Below are positions 47,956-56,186 of a stretch of DNA of 64,000 nt, piece after piece. The position numbers and the translations under genes are program-made. The DNA is from Roseateles saccharophilus (GTDB lineage: Bacteria; Pseudomonadota; Gammaproteobacteria; Burkholderiales; Burkholderiaceae_C): positions 124,001 to 188,000 of the forward strand of contig NZ_SMBU01000002.1 in NCBI RefSeq assembly GCF_004342485.1, given 5' to 3'. The stretch's first letter is position 1. The number at the start of each line of letters is the position of its first letter. Below the pieces are notes generated by a model. That model made no database searches. It worked only from the letters and a program-made list of their open reading frames with translations, and had not been told where the DNA came from.

Positions 47956-48054
47956 TTCAGGATATTTGTCCTGAATTTTGTCCTGAATTGATTTGAAAAA
48001 TCAAATGTGTATCAATGATTTGCTTGATGAGTTAATCTTTGAATGTCCTGAATT
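47956..48054 (-). promoter_or_regulatory. AT-rich repeat operator of the HipA-like gene
   Basis: TTTGTCCTGAATT occurs twice, head to tail with 12-bp period (47965-47977, 47977-47989), and ATGTCCTGAATT recurs at 48043-48054. TTCAGGA-N6-TCCTGAA (47956-47975) is a perfect dyad ending 4 bp upstream of the start codon. ATTTGA-AAAA-TCAAAT (47991-48006) is a second perfect dyad. The stretch is far more AT-rich than its surroundings and is a likely site for the protein's own HTH. Confidence 0.7.
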
Positions 48055-48060
48055 CAAAGG

Positions 48061-48618
48061 TCAATCCGCAGCAACATCCAGCGCCAGTACCGCGCGCACG
48101 AGCTGGGCGCCGTCGGCATGCGCCCGCAGCCGCATGCCGAACTCGCGCATCAGGGCCAGCATGCGGCGGTTCTCGGCCTGCACATCGCCATACAGCTGCC
48201 GCAGGCCCTGGCGGCGTGCCTGGGCAATCAGGTGGGCGATGAGGCGCCGGCCCAGGCCGCGGCCCTGCCAGTCGTCGGCGACCGCCAGCGCGAACTCGGC
48301 CATGCCGGGTTGCGCCGGGTCGCAGACGAAGCGCGCATCGGCAATGACCCGCCGCCCCGGCTCGTCGGCCTCGACGACCCAGGCGCGGTGCAGGCGCTGG
48401 TCCACGTCGGTCAGCAGCTTCAGCAGTGCCGGGCTCAGCTCGCGCAGGCCGAAGTGGAAGCGCTGCTGGCGCGAGTCCCGCGACAGGCCGTTGAAGAAGG
48501 CCTTCTCGGCGCAGAGGTCCTCCGGTGCGAGTGGGCGCAGCCTCACCTGGCGGCCACCCGGCAGACGCCAGACTTCGCTGTCCGCCGCGTGGCCAACTGC
48601 CGTCAGTGCGGCGTTCAC
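48061..48618 (-). CDS. GNAT-family N-acetyltransferase
   Basis: 185 residues with one acetyltransferase fold: acetyl-CoA loop VADDWQGRGLGRRLIAHLI (about 118-136) and the downstream VQAENRRMLALMREFGM strand-helix. An N-terminal extension (RLPGGRQVRLRPLAPED) is typical of the type found on protein-lysine acetyltransferases. The GTG start at 48618 overlaps the DUF2917 stop (GTGA). Target unknown. Confidence 0.87.
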   Translation of the reverse strand: MNAALTAVGHAADSEVWRLPGGRQVRLRPLAPEDLCAEKAFFNGLSRDSRQQRFHFGLRELSPALLKLLTDVDQRLHRAWVVEADEPGRRVIADARFVCDPAQPGMAEFALAVADDWQGRGLGRRLIAHLIAQARRQGLRQLYGDVQAENRRMLALMREFGMRLRAHADGAQLVRAVLALDVAAD

Positions 48619-48863
48619 GCTGGCGCTCCGGCCGGCCGCAGGTCCAGCACCGCCGGGCCGCTCAGCGCGCTGACGGTGACGGCCTCGTCGCTGCGCACCG
48701 TGAAGCACTGGCCCGGTTCCAGCACGATGTCGCGCGCGTCGTGGTCGATCGTGACCCACAGCGTGCCGGCCGCGCTGCACAGATGGGTGGCATTGGCTTC
48801 GGGCAGGCGGGAGGTCTGGCCGCGCTGCAGCAGCAGCCGGGTGCGGGGGACGTCGATCAGCAT
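48615..48863 (-). CDS. DUF2917-family protein
   Basis: 82 residues, a small cupin-like beta fold: TLWVTIDHDARDIVLEPGQCF and DEAVTVSALSGPAVLDL match the DUF2917 pattern. A GAGGAG sits 7 nt before the ATG at 48863. Coupled by overlap to the GNAT gene and divergent from a LysR regulator; this trio is common in Burkholderiales. Biochemical role unknown. Confidence 0.82.
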   Translation of the reverse strand: MLIDVPRTRLLLQRGQTSRLPEANATHLCSAAGTLWVTIDHDARDIVLEPGQCFTVRSDEAVTVSALSGPAVLDLRPAGAPA

Positions 48864-48996
48864 GGTGTGCTCCTCGGGCGGCCGATGCTGCATGCCGGAT
48901 TGGCATGCTTGCGCTTGGGGCCTCTGGCGCGGATAGTGAGCCTCGCCACACCCGCCGACAAACGATGATTCGGAAGGCTTCGCATTCCGCCAGCGC

Positions 48997-49920
48997 ATGC
49001 CAGACAAGCCACTCGACCGACTCCCACCGCTGCAGCTGCTGGCCGCCTTCGAGGCGGCGGCGCGGCATCTGAGCTTCACGCAGGCCGCCGCCGAGCGCTT
49101 CGTCACGCAGTCGGCCATGAGCCGGCAGATGCGCGCGCTGGAGGAGGAGCTGGGCGTGACGCTGTTCGAGCGCCGCCACCGTGCGCTCGCGCTGACCGAG
49201 GATGGCCAGCGCCTGCACGCGGCCTGCGCTGCCGCGCTGAACAGCCTGCGCGTGGCCGTGCGCACGGTGCGCGAGCCCCACCAGCGCCAGCTGCTCGCGC
49301 TCACCACCACGCCGGGCTTCGCGTCGCTGTGGCTGATCCCGCGGCTGACCGCCTTCACGCGCGCCCACCCGGGCATCGACGTGCGCCTGGACGCTGGCCT
49401 GGGCAACCGCAACCTGGCCAGCGAGGGCTTCGATCTGGCCATCCGCTACAGCCCCGTCGGCGGCGCCCAGGGCCGGCAGCTGTTCGCCGAATCCATGCTG
49501 CCGGTCTGCAGCCCGAGGCTGGTGGACGAACTGGGACTGCCGCTGCGCGAGCCGCCCGATCTGGCCCGCCACACGCTGCTGCACCTGGCCATGGACGGCG
49601 ACAGCGCCGGCATGCCCGCCGAGTGGGAGCCCTGGCTTGGCGCCTGGGGGCTGAGCGACCTGCGGCCGGCGGCGCGGCTGAGCTTTTCCAGCTATGCCGA
49701 GGCCATCGCCGCCGCGGTGGCGGGGCAGGGCGTGGCGCTGGGGCGCAGGCCACTGGTGGACGCGCTGCTGGCCAGCGGCCAGCTCGTCACGCCCTTCGAC
49801 ACTGGCATCGCGTCCGCGCGGGCCTACCGGCTCATCGTCGATCCGGCGGCCCGGTCAAGGCCGGCGGTGAAGGCCTTCGAGCAGTGGCTGCTGGCGCAGT
49901 GCGCTATGCCAGCGGGCTGA
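48997..49920 (+). CDS. LysR-family regulator (GcvA-like)
   Basis: 307 residues: HTH at about 8-68 (LQLLAAFEAAARHLSFTQAA, FVTQSAMSRQMRALEEELGV) and a substrate-binding domain (about 95-300) with GRNLASEGFDLAIRYS-like features of GcvA relatives. Divergent from DUF2917-GNAT with a 133-bp gap, so it probably controls them. Effector unknown. Confidence 0.9.
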   Translation: MPDKPLDRLPPLQLLAAFEAAARHLSFTQAAAERFVTQSAMSRQMRALEEELGVTLFERRHRALALTEDGQRLHAACAAALNSLRVAVRTVREPHQRQLLALTTTPGFASLWLIPRLTAFTRAHPGIDVRLDAGLGNRNLASEGFDLAIRYSPVGGAQGRQLFAESMLPVCSPRLVDELGLPLREPPDLARHTLLHLAMDGDSAGMPAEWEPWLGAWGLSDLRPAARLSFSSYAEAIAAAVAGQGVALGRRPLVDALLASGQLVTPFDTGIASARAYRLIVDPAARSRPAVKAFEQWLLAQCAMPAG

Positions 49921-49922
49921 CC

Positions 49923-50636
49923 TCAGCCGGCCAGGCCGGCGTAGACGTGCTGCACGTCGTCGTTGTCGTCCATCGCCGCGAGGAAGCTTTCCACGTCCTC
50001 CAGCTGTTCCGCGCTGAGGCTCGCCGGATCGACGGGGTTCTTGGGGCGATAGCCCAGCTTCGCGCTCAGCACCGTGAAGCCCTGGGCGGGCAGGGCGCGA
50101 CTCACAAGGTCGAGGTCGGTGGGATCGGTCAGGAACACGGTCACGCCGTCCTCGTCCGGCGGCAGCAGATCCTGGGCACCGGCCTCGATGGCGGCCGTAT
50201 CGGCGTCCGCGCCCGGTGTGGCGGGCTCGGCCTCGATCAGGCCCAGGTGGTCGAAGTCCCAGCTCACCGAGCCCGGCGTGCCCTGCTGCCCCTTGCGGAA
50301 CAGCACGCGCATGTCCGACGCCGCGCGGTTGGTGTTGTCGGTCAGCACCTCCACCATCACCGGCACGCGGTGCGGTGCGAAGCCCTCATAGATGACCTGC
50401 TCGAAGTGCACGGTCTCGCCGGTCAGGCCGGCGCCCTTCTTGATGGCGCGGTCCAGCGTGTCCTTGGGCATGGACACCTTGCGCGCCGCCTCGACGGCCA
50501 TGCGCAGCTTGGCGTTGTCCTTGGGGTCGGCGCCGTGGCGCGCCGCGATCATGATGTCCTTGGCCAGCTTGCCAAAGAGCTTGCCCTTGGCATTGGCGGC
50601 GATGTCTTTGTGTTTGGCTTTCCATTGCGCGCCCAT
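49923..50636 (-). CDS. YebC/PmpR (TACO1) family protein
   Basis: 237 residues. It begins [20 protein letters not shown] and has the conserved [17 protein letters not shown] and [19 protein letters not shown], so the three-domain YebC fold is complete. The family has been described as transcriptional regulators and, more recently, as ribosome-associated factors easing translation of proline stretches. Convergent with the LysR gene, 2 bp apart. Confidence 0.93.
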   Translation of the reverse strand: MGAQWKAKHKDIAANAKGKLFGKLAKDIMIAARHGADPKDNAKLRMAVEAARKVSMPKDTLDRAIKKGAGLTGETVHFEQVIYEGFAPHRVPVMVEVLTDNTNRAASDMRVLFRKGQQGTPGSVSWDFDHLGLIEAEPATPGADADTAAIEAGAQDLLPPDEDGVTVFLTDPTDLDLVSRALPAQGFTVLSAKLGYRPKNPVDPASLSAEQLEDVESFLAAMDDNDDVQHVYAGLAG

Positions 50637-50708
50637 GGGGTGTCCTATCGTTGGTCGGGTTGGCCACGCGCCCGCTGGCGCGTCGGAAGGGCCGCTACTT
50701 TACGGGGT

Positions 50709-51101
50709 TCAGGCCGTCAGACCGTCGCGCTGCCCGCTGATTTCTTCCAGGGTGATCCAGGCGCGGCCGTCTTGATGCGTGACGACCAATTCCGCCAGCA
50801 CGACGCCGCCGTCGCTCGTAGGCAGCGAGCACTCCACCACCGCAAGCAGGTTCTGGCCGGGCTTGAAGAACGTCGTTCCGATCTGGGCATCGATGCTTGC
50901 TGCGAGTCCGCTGGCGCCGGCCTCGGTCAGGGCTATGCGCAGGTCGGCTTCAATTGCTGTAGCGAGTGGTCGGTTGAAAGCCACCGCATAGCCAAAGTGC
51001 TTTGCAAGGGCATCGAAGTTTCCGTCGTGCAAAAGCTGTGCGCATTGCTTGCCGAGCGCATGCAGCAAGGCTCGGTCGACCGGTGCGGCGTCGAGTTCCA
51101 T
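50709..51101 (-). CDS. Hypothetical cytosolic protein coupled to HtrA gene
   Basis: 130 residues, no signal peptide or TM segment. N-terminal helices (ALLHALGKQCAQLLHDG, DALAKHFGYAVAFN) precede a beta-rich part (TTFFKPGQNLLAVVECSLP, VVLAELVVTHQDGRAWITLE). It starts 4 bp after the htrA stop, so the two are co-transcribed. The first half (about 50930-51070) has noticeably lower GC and more mixed third positions than its neighbours, hinting at later acquisition. I do not recognise it. Confidence 0.65.
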   Translation of the reverse strand: MELDAAPVDRALLHALGKQCAQLLHDGNFDALAKHFGYAVAFNRPLATAIEADLRIALTEAGASGLAASIDAQIGTTFFKPGQNLLAVVECSLPTSDGGVVLAELVVTHQDGRAWITLEEISGQRDGLTA

Positions 51102-51105
51102 CGGC

Positions 51106-52173
51106 TCAGTCCGAGCTTCCCAACGTCGCCACCACCTTCCGCGTCTGCCCCGCCCGCCAAACGGTCAGTGTCACCTTGTCGCCGATCTGCCGCTGCTCCA
51201 GCAGCGACAGCATGTCGTCCAGGTCCGCCACCGCCTGGCCGTCGACGGCCGTGATGACGTCGCCCTGCACGATGCGCCCGCTGCGGTCGCGCCCGAAGGG
51301 CTTGAGGCCGGCCGCCGCGGCCGGGCTGCCGTCGGCCACGTTGACGAGCAGCACGCCCTTGGGGGCGCCAAGCGCCTGCGCGAGGTTGGCCGGCCCGGAC
51401 GTGACGCCCAGCGCCGGCCGGATGAAGCGGCCGTCGCGGATCAGCCGCGGCACGATGCGGTTGACCTCGTCCACGGGAATGGCGAAGCCGATGCCGGCGC
51501 TCGCGCCGCTCGGGCTGTAGATGGCCGTGTTGACGCCGATCAGCCGGCCGGCCGAGTCCAGCAGCGGGCCGCCCGAGTTGCCCGGGTTGATGGCCGCATC
51601 GGTCTGGATGGCGCCCTTGATGGTGCGGCGGGTGACGGATTCGATCTCGCGGTTCAGCGCCGACACGATGCCGGTGGTCAGCGTCTGGTCCAGGCCGAAG
51701 GGGTTGCCGATGGCATAGACCTTCTGGCCCACCTGCAGGTCGCGGCTGCTGCCGACCGCGATGGCCGGCAGCTTGTCGCGCGGCGCCTCGATGCGCAGTA
51801 CGGCGATGTCGCGGTCGGGGAAGGCACCCACCAGCCGGGCCGGGTAGCTACTCTGGTCGGCCAGCGTGACGGTGGCGCGGTCGCCGTCCTGGATGACGTG
51901 GAAGTTGGTGACGATGTGGCCGGTGTCGTCCCAGACGAAACCGGTGCCCGTGCCGCGCGGCTGCTCGCTGGTGCGCAGCGAGAAGAAGTCGCGCTGCACG
52001 GCCAGCGTCGTGATGTGCACGACCGAGGGCGAGACGCGCTTGAAGACGCCGATGTTGTTCAGTTCCTCGGCATCCAGCGCCGCGCGGGGGGCGATGGCGC
52101 GAGGCTGGGCGGGCGCTGCAACGGCCAAGGTCGCGCTGAGCAGAAGGGGGAGAAGCAGCGGTTTGATCGACAT
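51106..52173 (-). CDS. DegQ/HtrA-type serine protease
   Basis: Periplasmic S1C protease and chaperone, 355 residues, signal peptide (cleavage about residue 19). Catalytic triad H92 (TNFHVIQ), D122 (PDRDIAVL), S200 (PGNSGGPL). One PDZ domain (about 255-350, GVLLVNVADGSPAAAAGLKP), against two in DegP/DegQ, so it is closer to DegS/HhoB-like single-PDZ forms but secreted and not anchored by a TM. Follows the DUF3761 gene after a hairpin. Confidence 0.93.
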   Translation of the reverse strand: MSIKPLLLPLLLSATLAVAAPAQPRAIAPRAALDAEELNNIGVFKRVSPSVVHITTLAVQRDFFSLRTSEQPRGTGTGFVWDDTGHIVTNFHVIQDGDRATVTLADQSSYPARLVGAFPDRDIAVLRIEAPRDKLPAIAVGSSRDLQVGQKVYAIGNPFGLDQTLTTGIVSALNREIESVTRRTIKGAIQTDAAINPGNSGGPLLDSAGRLIGVNTAIYSPSGASAGIGFAIPVDEVNRIVPRLIRDGRFIRPALGVTSGPANLAQALGAPKGVLLVNVADGSPAAAAGLKPFGRDRSGRIVQGDVITAVDGQAVADLDDMLSLLEQRQIGDKVTLTVWRAGQTRKVVATLGSSD

Positions 52174-52185
52174 GGTGAATAGAAC

Positions 52186-52207
52186 AACGGCGCCTCACGG
52201 CGCCGTT
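52186..52207 (-). terminator. Hairpin between the DUF3761 gene and htrA
   Basis: 9-bp stem AACGGCGCC/GGCGCCGTT with TCAC loop, just before the htrA start on the minus strand. It may end the DUF3761 transcript. Confidence 0.6.
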
Positions 52208-52257
52208 TCATCAAGCGGGCCCGGCCCCACAAGGAGGCCGTCGGGCTGCAGGGGGGC

Positions 52258-52761
52258 TTATGCCTTGCAGTCCTTGCCGCGCGGACCCTTGAAGCCCTTG
52301 GCCTTGGCGTCGGCCTCCTTCATGTATTCGCCTTCCTTGGTCTTGCCATACCAGCGGTCGCCTTCGCAGTGGTAGACCTTGGTCTTCTCGTTGGCCCACA
52401 CCAGGCCGGGGCCGCCGCCGGGCGCGGCCGTGGCGGCGGGTTGCGGGGGCTGGCGCTTGTCGGGCTTGGCCGGGGTTGCCGCCGCCGTCGGCGCGGGGGC
52501 AGGGGCGGCTGCAGGCGCAGCCGCCGTGGGCTTGGCGGCCGGAGTGGCCGCAGGAGCCGGGGCGGCAGCGGCGGCGGCGGCGTCGCCGTACCAGTCCTTC
52601 ACGCCCTTGTGCCCGCGGCAGGCGCCCTTCTTGGCGCCGCTGTAGTAGCTGCCGTCCTTGCACAGGCCCGTGGTGCCGGCCGGTGCGTCGGCGGGCGGAG
52701 CCGCCAGTGCCGCCAGCGGCATCGAGGCGGCGAGGAGGGTCGAGATCAGCAATGCCTTCAT
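52258..52761 (-). CDS. Secreted DUF3761-domain protein
   Basis: 167 residues: signal peptide (cleavage about residue 20, ALAAPPA), a DUF3761 unit (about 30-58, GLCKDGSYYSGAKKGACRGH with two Cys), an Ala/Pro low-complexity linker (about 60-118), and a C-terminal segment with two more Cys (YHCEGDRWYG, KDCKA). Periplasmic or secreted; function of the domain is unknown. The ATG at 52761 begins a clear signal sequence. Confidence 0.8.
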   Translation of the reverse strand: MKALLISTLLAASMPLAALAAPPADAPAGTTGLCKDGSYYSGAKKGACRGHKGVKDWYGDAAAAAAAPAPAATPAAKPTAAAPAAAPAPAPTAAATPAKPDKRQPPQPAATAAPGGGPGLVWANEKTKVYHCEGDRWYGKTKEGEYMKEADAKAKGFKGPRGKDCKA

Positions 52762-52920
52762 GTCCACACGCTCTCCATGATTGGCGCCACGACGGCGCGG
52801 GTCCATCTTATGGCGTCTCGCGGACCCTGCGCCGAGGCTGCACGCAGTTCGGCTGTATCGCCGGAAAGCGGCTGCGCAGGGGCCAGAATCCGGCGTCCAT
52901 GCCGACTCCCTAGCCCCTTC

Positions 52921-53634
52921 ATGCCCGAGGCCGCCGCCGCACCGCCCCACCGCTCCGACCGCCTCGACGCGCTGCGTGGCACCGCCATCGTCTGGATGGC
53001 GGTCTACCATTTCTGCTTCGACCTGAACCACTTCGGCTGGATCCGCCAGGACTTCTACCGCGACCCGGTCTGGACCTGGCAGCGCAGCTGCATCGTCAGC
53101 CTCTTCCTGTTCTGCGCCGGTGGCGGTCAGGCCTTCGCGGTGCTGGCAGGGCAGGGCAGTGGCCGGTTCCGGAAGCGCTGGGGGCAGGTGGCGGGCTGCG
53201 CGGCGCTGGTGTCGCTGGGCTCGTGGTTCATGTTCCCGGGCAGCTGGATCAGTTTCGGCGTGCTGCACGGCATTGCGGTGATGCTGCTGTTGCTGCGTTT
53301 GGGCCTGAGCCGGCTGCCGAACGTGGCGCTGCTGGTGCTGGCCGCGCTGGCCATCGCCGCGCCGCGGCTGCTGCAACTGGACTTCTTCGACATGCGCTGG
53401 ACCAACTGGGTCGGCCTGGTCACGCACAAGCCCATCACCGAGGACTATGTGCCGGTGCTGCCCTGGCTGGGACTGATGCTGCTGGGCTTCGTCGTCACGC
53501 GCCTGCGGCCGGGACTGTGGGCCGGCGCTGCACCGCGCCCGCTGGCCGTGCTGGGGCGCTGGTCGCTGAGCTTCTACATGGCCCATCAGCCGGTGCTGAT
53601 CGGGTTGCTGATGGCTGTGCAGATGCTGCGCTGA
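52921..53634 (+). CDS. Heparan-alpha-glucosaminide N-acetyltransferase-like membrane protein
   Basis: 237 residues, about six TM helices. The first part ([26 protein letters not shown]) has the catalytic-type His of the DUF1624/HGSNAT acyltransferase family, and the end ([20 protein letters not shown]) is its final TM motif. Probably transfers an acyl group to an envelope sugar; target unknown. Confidence 0.82.
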   Translation: MPEAAAAPPHRSDRLDALRGTAIVWMAVYHFCFDLNHFGWIRQDFYRDPVWTWQRSCIVSLFLFCAGGGQAFAVLAGQGSGRFRKRWGQVAGCAALVSLGSWFMFPGSWISFGVLHGIAVMLLLLRLGLSRLPNVALLVLAALAIAAPRLLQLDFFDMRWTNWVGLVTHKPITEDYVPVLPWLGLMLLGFVVTRLRPGLWAGAAPRPLAVLGRWSLSFYMAHQPVLIGLLMAVQMLR

Positions 53635-53675
53635 GGCGGAGTCGAGGCCGGCCAGTTGCACCGACAATCCGGGCC

Positions 53676-54413
53676 ATGAGTTCCAAGTCTGTCCTGTTCG
53701 GCTTCCACGCCGTCACCGTCCGCCTCAAGACCCATCCCGACTCGGTCACCGAGGTCCATTTCGATCCGGCCCGGCGCGACCAGCGCATGCGGGCCTTCAT
53801 CGAGCGGGCGAAGGAGACGGGCGCCAAGCTGGTGGAGAGCAGCGACGAGCGCCTGAGCCAGCTGGCCGGCAGCCCGCGCCACCAGGGTGTCGTGGCCCGT
53901 GTGGCAGCCATCGCTCAGCCGCATTCGCTGGACGACGTGCTCGATGCAGTCGACGGCCCGCCCCTCGTGCTGGTGCTGGACGGCGTGACCGACCCGCACA
54001 ACCTCGGCGCCTGCCTGCGCGTGGCCGATGGCGCCGGCGCGCATGCTGTCGTCGCGCCCAAGGATCGTGCCGTGGGCCTGAACGCGACGGTGGCCAAAGT
54101 GGCCAGCGGCGCAGCCGAGACGGTGCCCTATCTGATGGTCACCAACCTGGCTCGCGCGCTGAACGAGCTGAAGGAGCGCGACATCTGGGTCGTCGGTACC
54201 TCCGACCGTGCCGAGCGCTCGATCTACGACGTCGACTTCAAGCGCCCCGTGGCCCTGGTGCTGGGGGCGGAGGGCGAGGGCATGCGCCAGCTGACGGCCA
54301 AGACCTGCGACGAGCTGGTGCGCATCCCGATGGCGGGCGCGGTCGAGAGCCTGAACGTGTCGGTGGCCTCTGGGGTCTGTCTTTATGAGGCGCTGAGGCA
54401 ACGCAGTCGATAA
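53676..54413 (+). CDS. rlmB: 23S rRNA (guanosine-2251-2'-O)-methyltransferase
   Basis: SPOUT-class methyltransferase of 245 residues modifying G2251 of 23S rRNA. N-terminal substrate-binding domain (about 1-80), then the knot domain with [17 protein letters not shown] (motif 1), [11 protein letters not shown] (motif 2) and [17 protein letters not shown] (motif 3). The ATG at 53676 is family-typical. Followed 32 bp later by upp. Confidence 0.95.
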   Translation: MSSKSVLFGFHAVTVRLKTHPDSVTEVHFDPARRDQRMRAFIERAKETGAKLVESSDERLSQLAGSPRHQGVVARVAAIAQPHSLDDVLDAVDGPPLVLVLDGVTDPHNLGACLRVADGAGAHAVVAPKDRAVGLNATVAKVASGAAETVPYLMVTNLARALNELKERDIWVVGTSDRAERSIYDVDFKRPVALVLGAEGEGMRQLTAKTCDELVRIPMAGAVESLNVSVASGVCLYEALRQRSR

Positions 54414-54445
54414 TTCCGACTACTCAGTAGAAAAGAGATTCAGCC

Positions 54446-55078
54446 ATGGCCGTCATCGAAGTCCAGCACCCCCTCGTCAAGCACAAGATCGGCCTGATGC
54501 GCGAAGCCGACATCTCGACGAAGAAGTTTCGCGAGCTGACTGGCGAGGTCGCACGGTTGCTGACCTACGAGGCGACGGCCGATTTCCCGCTCGAGAAGGT
54601 CACGATCGACTGCTGGAGCGGCCCGGCCGAGATCGACCAGATCGCCGGCCGCAAGGTCACCGTCGTGCCCATCCTGCGCGCGGGCCTGGGCATGCTGGAC
54701 GGCGTGCTGGACATCCTGCCCAATGCCAAGGTCTCGGTCGTGGGCCTGGCGCGCGACCACGAGACGCTCAAGCCGGTGAACTACTTCGACAAGTTCGTCG
54801 GCAATCTCGAATCCCGTACGGCACTGATCATCGATCCGATGCTGGCCACGGCCGGCAGCATGATCGCGACCGTCGACCTGCTGAAGGCGCGTGGCTGCAA
54901 GGACGTGCGCGCGTTGGTGCTGGTGGCCGCGCCCGAGGGCGTGAAGGCCCTGGCGACGGCCCACCCCGACGTGCGCTGCTGGACGGCCGCCATCGACAGC
55001 CATCTCAACGAGGTCGGCTACATCATCCCGGGCCTGGGCGACGCGGGCGACAAGATCTTCGGCACGAAAGAAGGCTGA
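54446..55078 (+). CDS. upp: Uracil phosphoribosyltransferase
   Basis: Pyrimidine salvage enzyme making UMP from uracil and PRPP, 210 residues. PRPP motif [13 protein letters not shown] near residues 126-138 and the uracil-binding [11 protein letters not shown] near the C-terminus. N-terminal [12 protein letters not shown] is characteristic. Confidence 0.97.
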   Translation: MAVIEVQHPLVKHKIGLMREADISTKKFRELTGEVARLLTYEATADFPLEKVTIDCWSGPAEIDQIAGRKVTVVPILRAGLGMLDGVLDILPNAKVSVVGLARDHETLKPVNYFDKFVGNLESRTALIIDPMLATAGSMIATVDLLKARGCKDVRALVLVAAPEGVKALATAHPDVRCWTAAIDSHLNEVGYIIPGLGDAGDKIFGTKEG

Positions 55079-55082
55079 CGCC

Positions 55083-55625
55083 TCACACGAAACCGAGCGC
55101 CCCAAGCACGCCGCCGGCCAGCACCATCCACACGAGGCTCAGCCGCGTCTTCAGCGTCAGAGCCACCGTTGCGGCCATCAGTGCCAGCGTGCCCCAGCGG
55201 TGCTCCTCGGCCTTCAGGAAGGGCAGGGCCAGCAGCCAGCCCGTGGCGATGATGAGGCCCAGCGTCAGCGGCGTCATGCCGGCCGAGAAGGCTCGCACGC
55301 CGACATGCTCGCGGTTGCGGCGCGCCCAGCGCGTCGCGGTCAGCGTCAGCACGCTGGACGGCAGCATGATGCCGGCCATCGACGCCGCCGCGCCGGCCAG
55401 CCCGGCCACGTTGTAGCCGAGCACGGCCACGAACAGGATATTGGGCCCCGGTGCCGCCTGGGCCAGCGCGATGGAGGCGGTGAACCCGGTGTCGCTCAGC
55501 CAGCCGGTCTTGTCGACCAGGAAGCGGTGCATCTCCGGCACCGTCGTGATCGCGCCGCCGATGGCCAGCAGCGACAGGGTCAGGAAGTGCAGGAAGAGCG
55601 CGAAGAGGTCGATCGGTGTGCTCAC
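55083..55625 (-). CDS. chrA2: Chromate transporter, second half-size subunit
   Basis: 180 residues, about six TM helices, one CHR domain (LLAIGGAITTVPEMHRFLV, QAAPGPNILFVAVLGYNVAG). Bipartite short-chain ChrA proteins work in pairs; the partner is the adjacent gene. The GTG start at 55625 overlaps the partner's stop (GTGA). May export chromate or another anion; substrate is inferred from family. Confidence 0.85.
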   Translation of the reverse strand: MSTPIDLFALFLHFLTLSLLAIGGAITTVPEMHRFLVDKTGWLSDTGFTASIALAQAAPGPNILFVAVLGYNVAGLAGAAASMAGIMLPSSVLTLTATRWARRNREHVGVRAFSAGMTPLTLGLIIATGWLLALPFLKAEEHRWGTLALMAATVALTLKTRLSLVWMVLAGGVLGALGFV

Positions 55626-56176
55626 TTCATCCTCCACCACGCCACGGCCATGCCGCTGCCGCCCAGCAGTGCGAGCACATAGACCAGCGGCCAGCGCAGC
55701 AGGCCGATCAGCACGAAGGCCAGCAGCGCTAGGCTCAGGGCCAGAGGCCGGCCGAGCGGGCTCTTCTTCAGCGCCGGCAGCAGCTTGATGCCGGTGGCAA
55801 GGATGAGGCCGGCCGACACCGCGCCCATGCCGCGCAGCGCATCCACCGCGACCGGGTAGCGGGACAGCTGGCCGTAGACGGCCGCCAGGGCGAGCACGAT
55901 GACGGCCGGCGCCGCGAGCATGCCGGCCAGCGCGACGAAGGCGCCGCGCAGGCCGAAGAAGCGGTCGCCGACCATCATCGACAGGTTGACGACATTGGGC
56001 CCCGGCAGCACCTGGGCGATGGCCAGGGTTTCGACGAAGTCCTCCTTGCTCATCCAGCCCAGGCGCTCGACGAGCTCGTGCTGGGCCACGGCCAGCACGC
56101 CGCCGAAGCCCTGCAACGCCAGCCGCGAGAACGCGAGGAAGAGGTGGGTCAGCGACGCCGGACGGTTCGGGCTCAA
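55622..56176 (-). CDS. chrA1: Chromate transporter, first half-size subunit
   Basis: 184 residues, one CHR domain of about six TM helices (LALQGFGGVLAVAQHELVERLG, AQVLPGPNVVNLSMMVGDRFFG). Together with the next gene it forms a split ChrA. The start used is TTG at 56176; a GTG a few codons further in is possible. It begins 10 bp after the dehydrogenase stop, so the three genes form one unit. Confidence 0.85.
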   Translation of the reverse strand: MSPNRPASLTHLFLAFSRLALQGFGGVLAVAQHELVERLGWMSKEDFVETLAIAQVLPGPNVVNLSMMVGDRFFGLRGAFVALAGMLAAPAVIVLALAAVYGQLSRYPVAVDALRGMGAVSAGLILATGIKLLPALKKSPLGRPLALSLALLAFVLIGLLRWPLVYVLALLGGSGMAVAWWRMK

Positions 56177-56186
56177 CGCGGGGCTC

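Noticed and set aside
47965-48054. TCCTGAATT repeats as a CRISPR or integron array
   Set aside because: Units are 12-13 bp, two adjacent without spacers and a third 54 bp away; no cas genes or integrase.
47993-48673. Frame starting in the AT-rich region (MCINDLLDELIFECPEF)
   Set aside because: The first about 20 codons look protein-like, but the frame runs on antisense through the GNAT gene; the AT-rich part is better explained as operator repeats.
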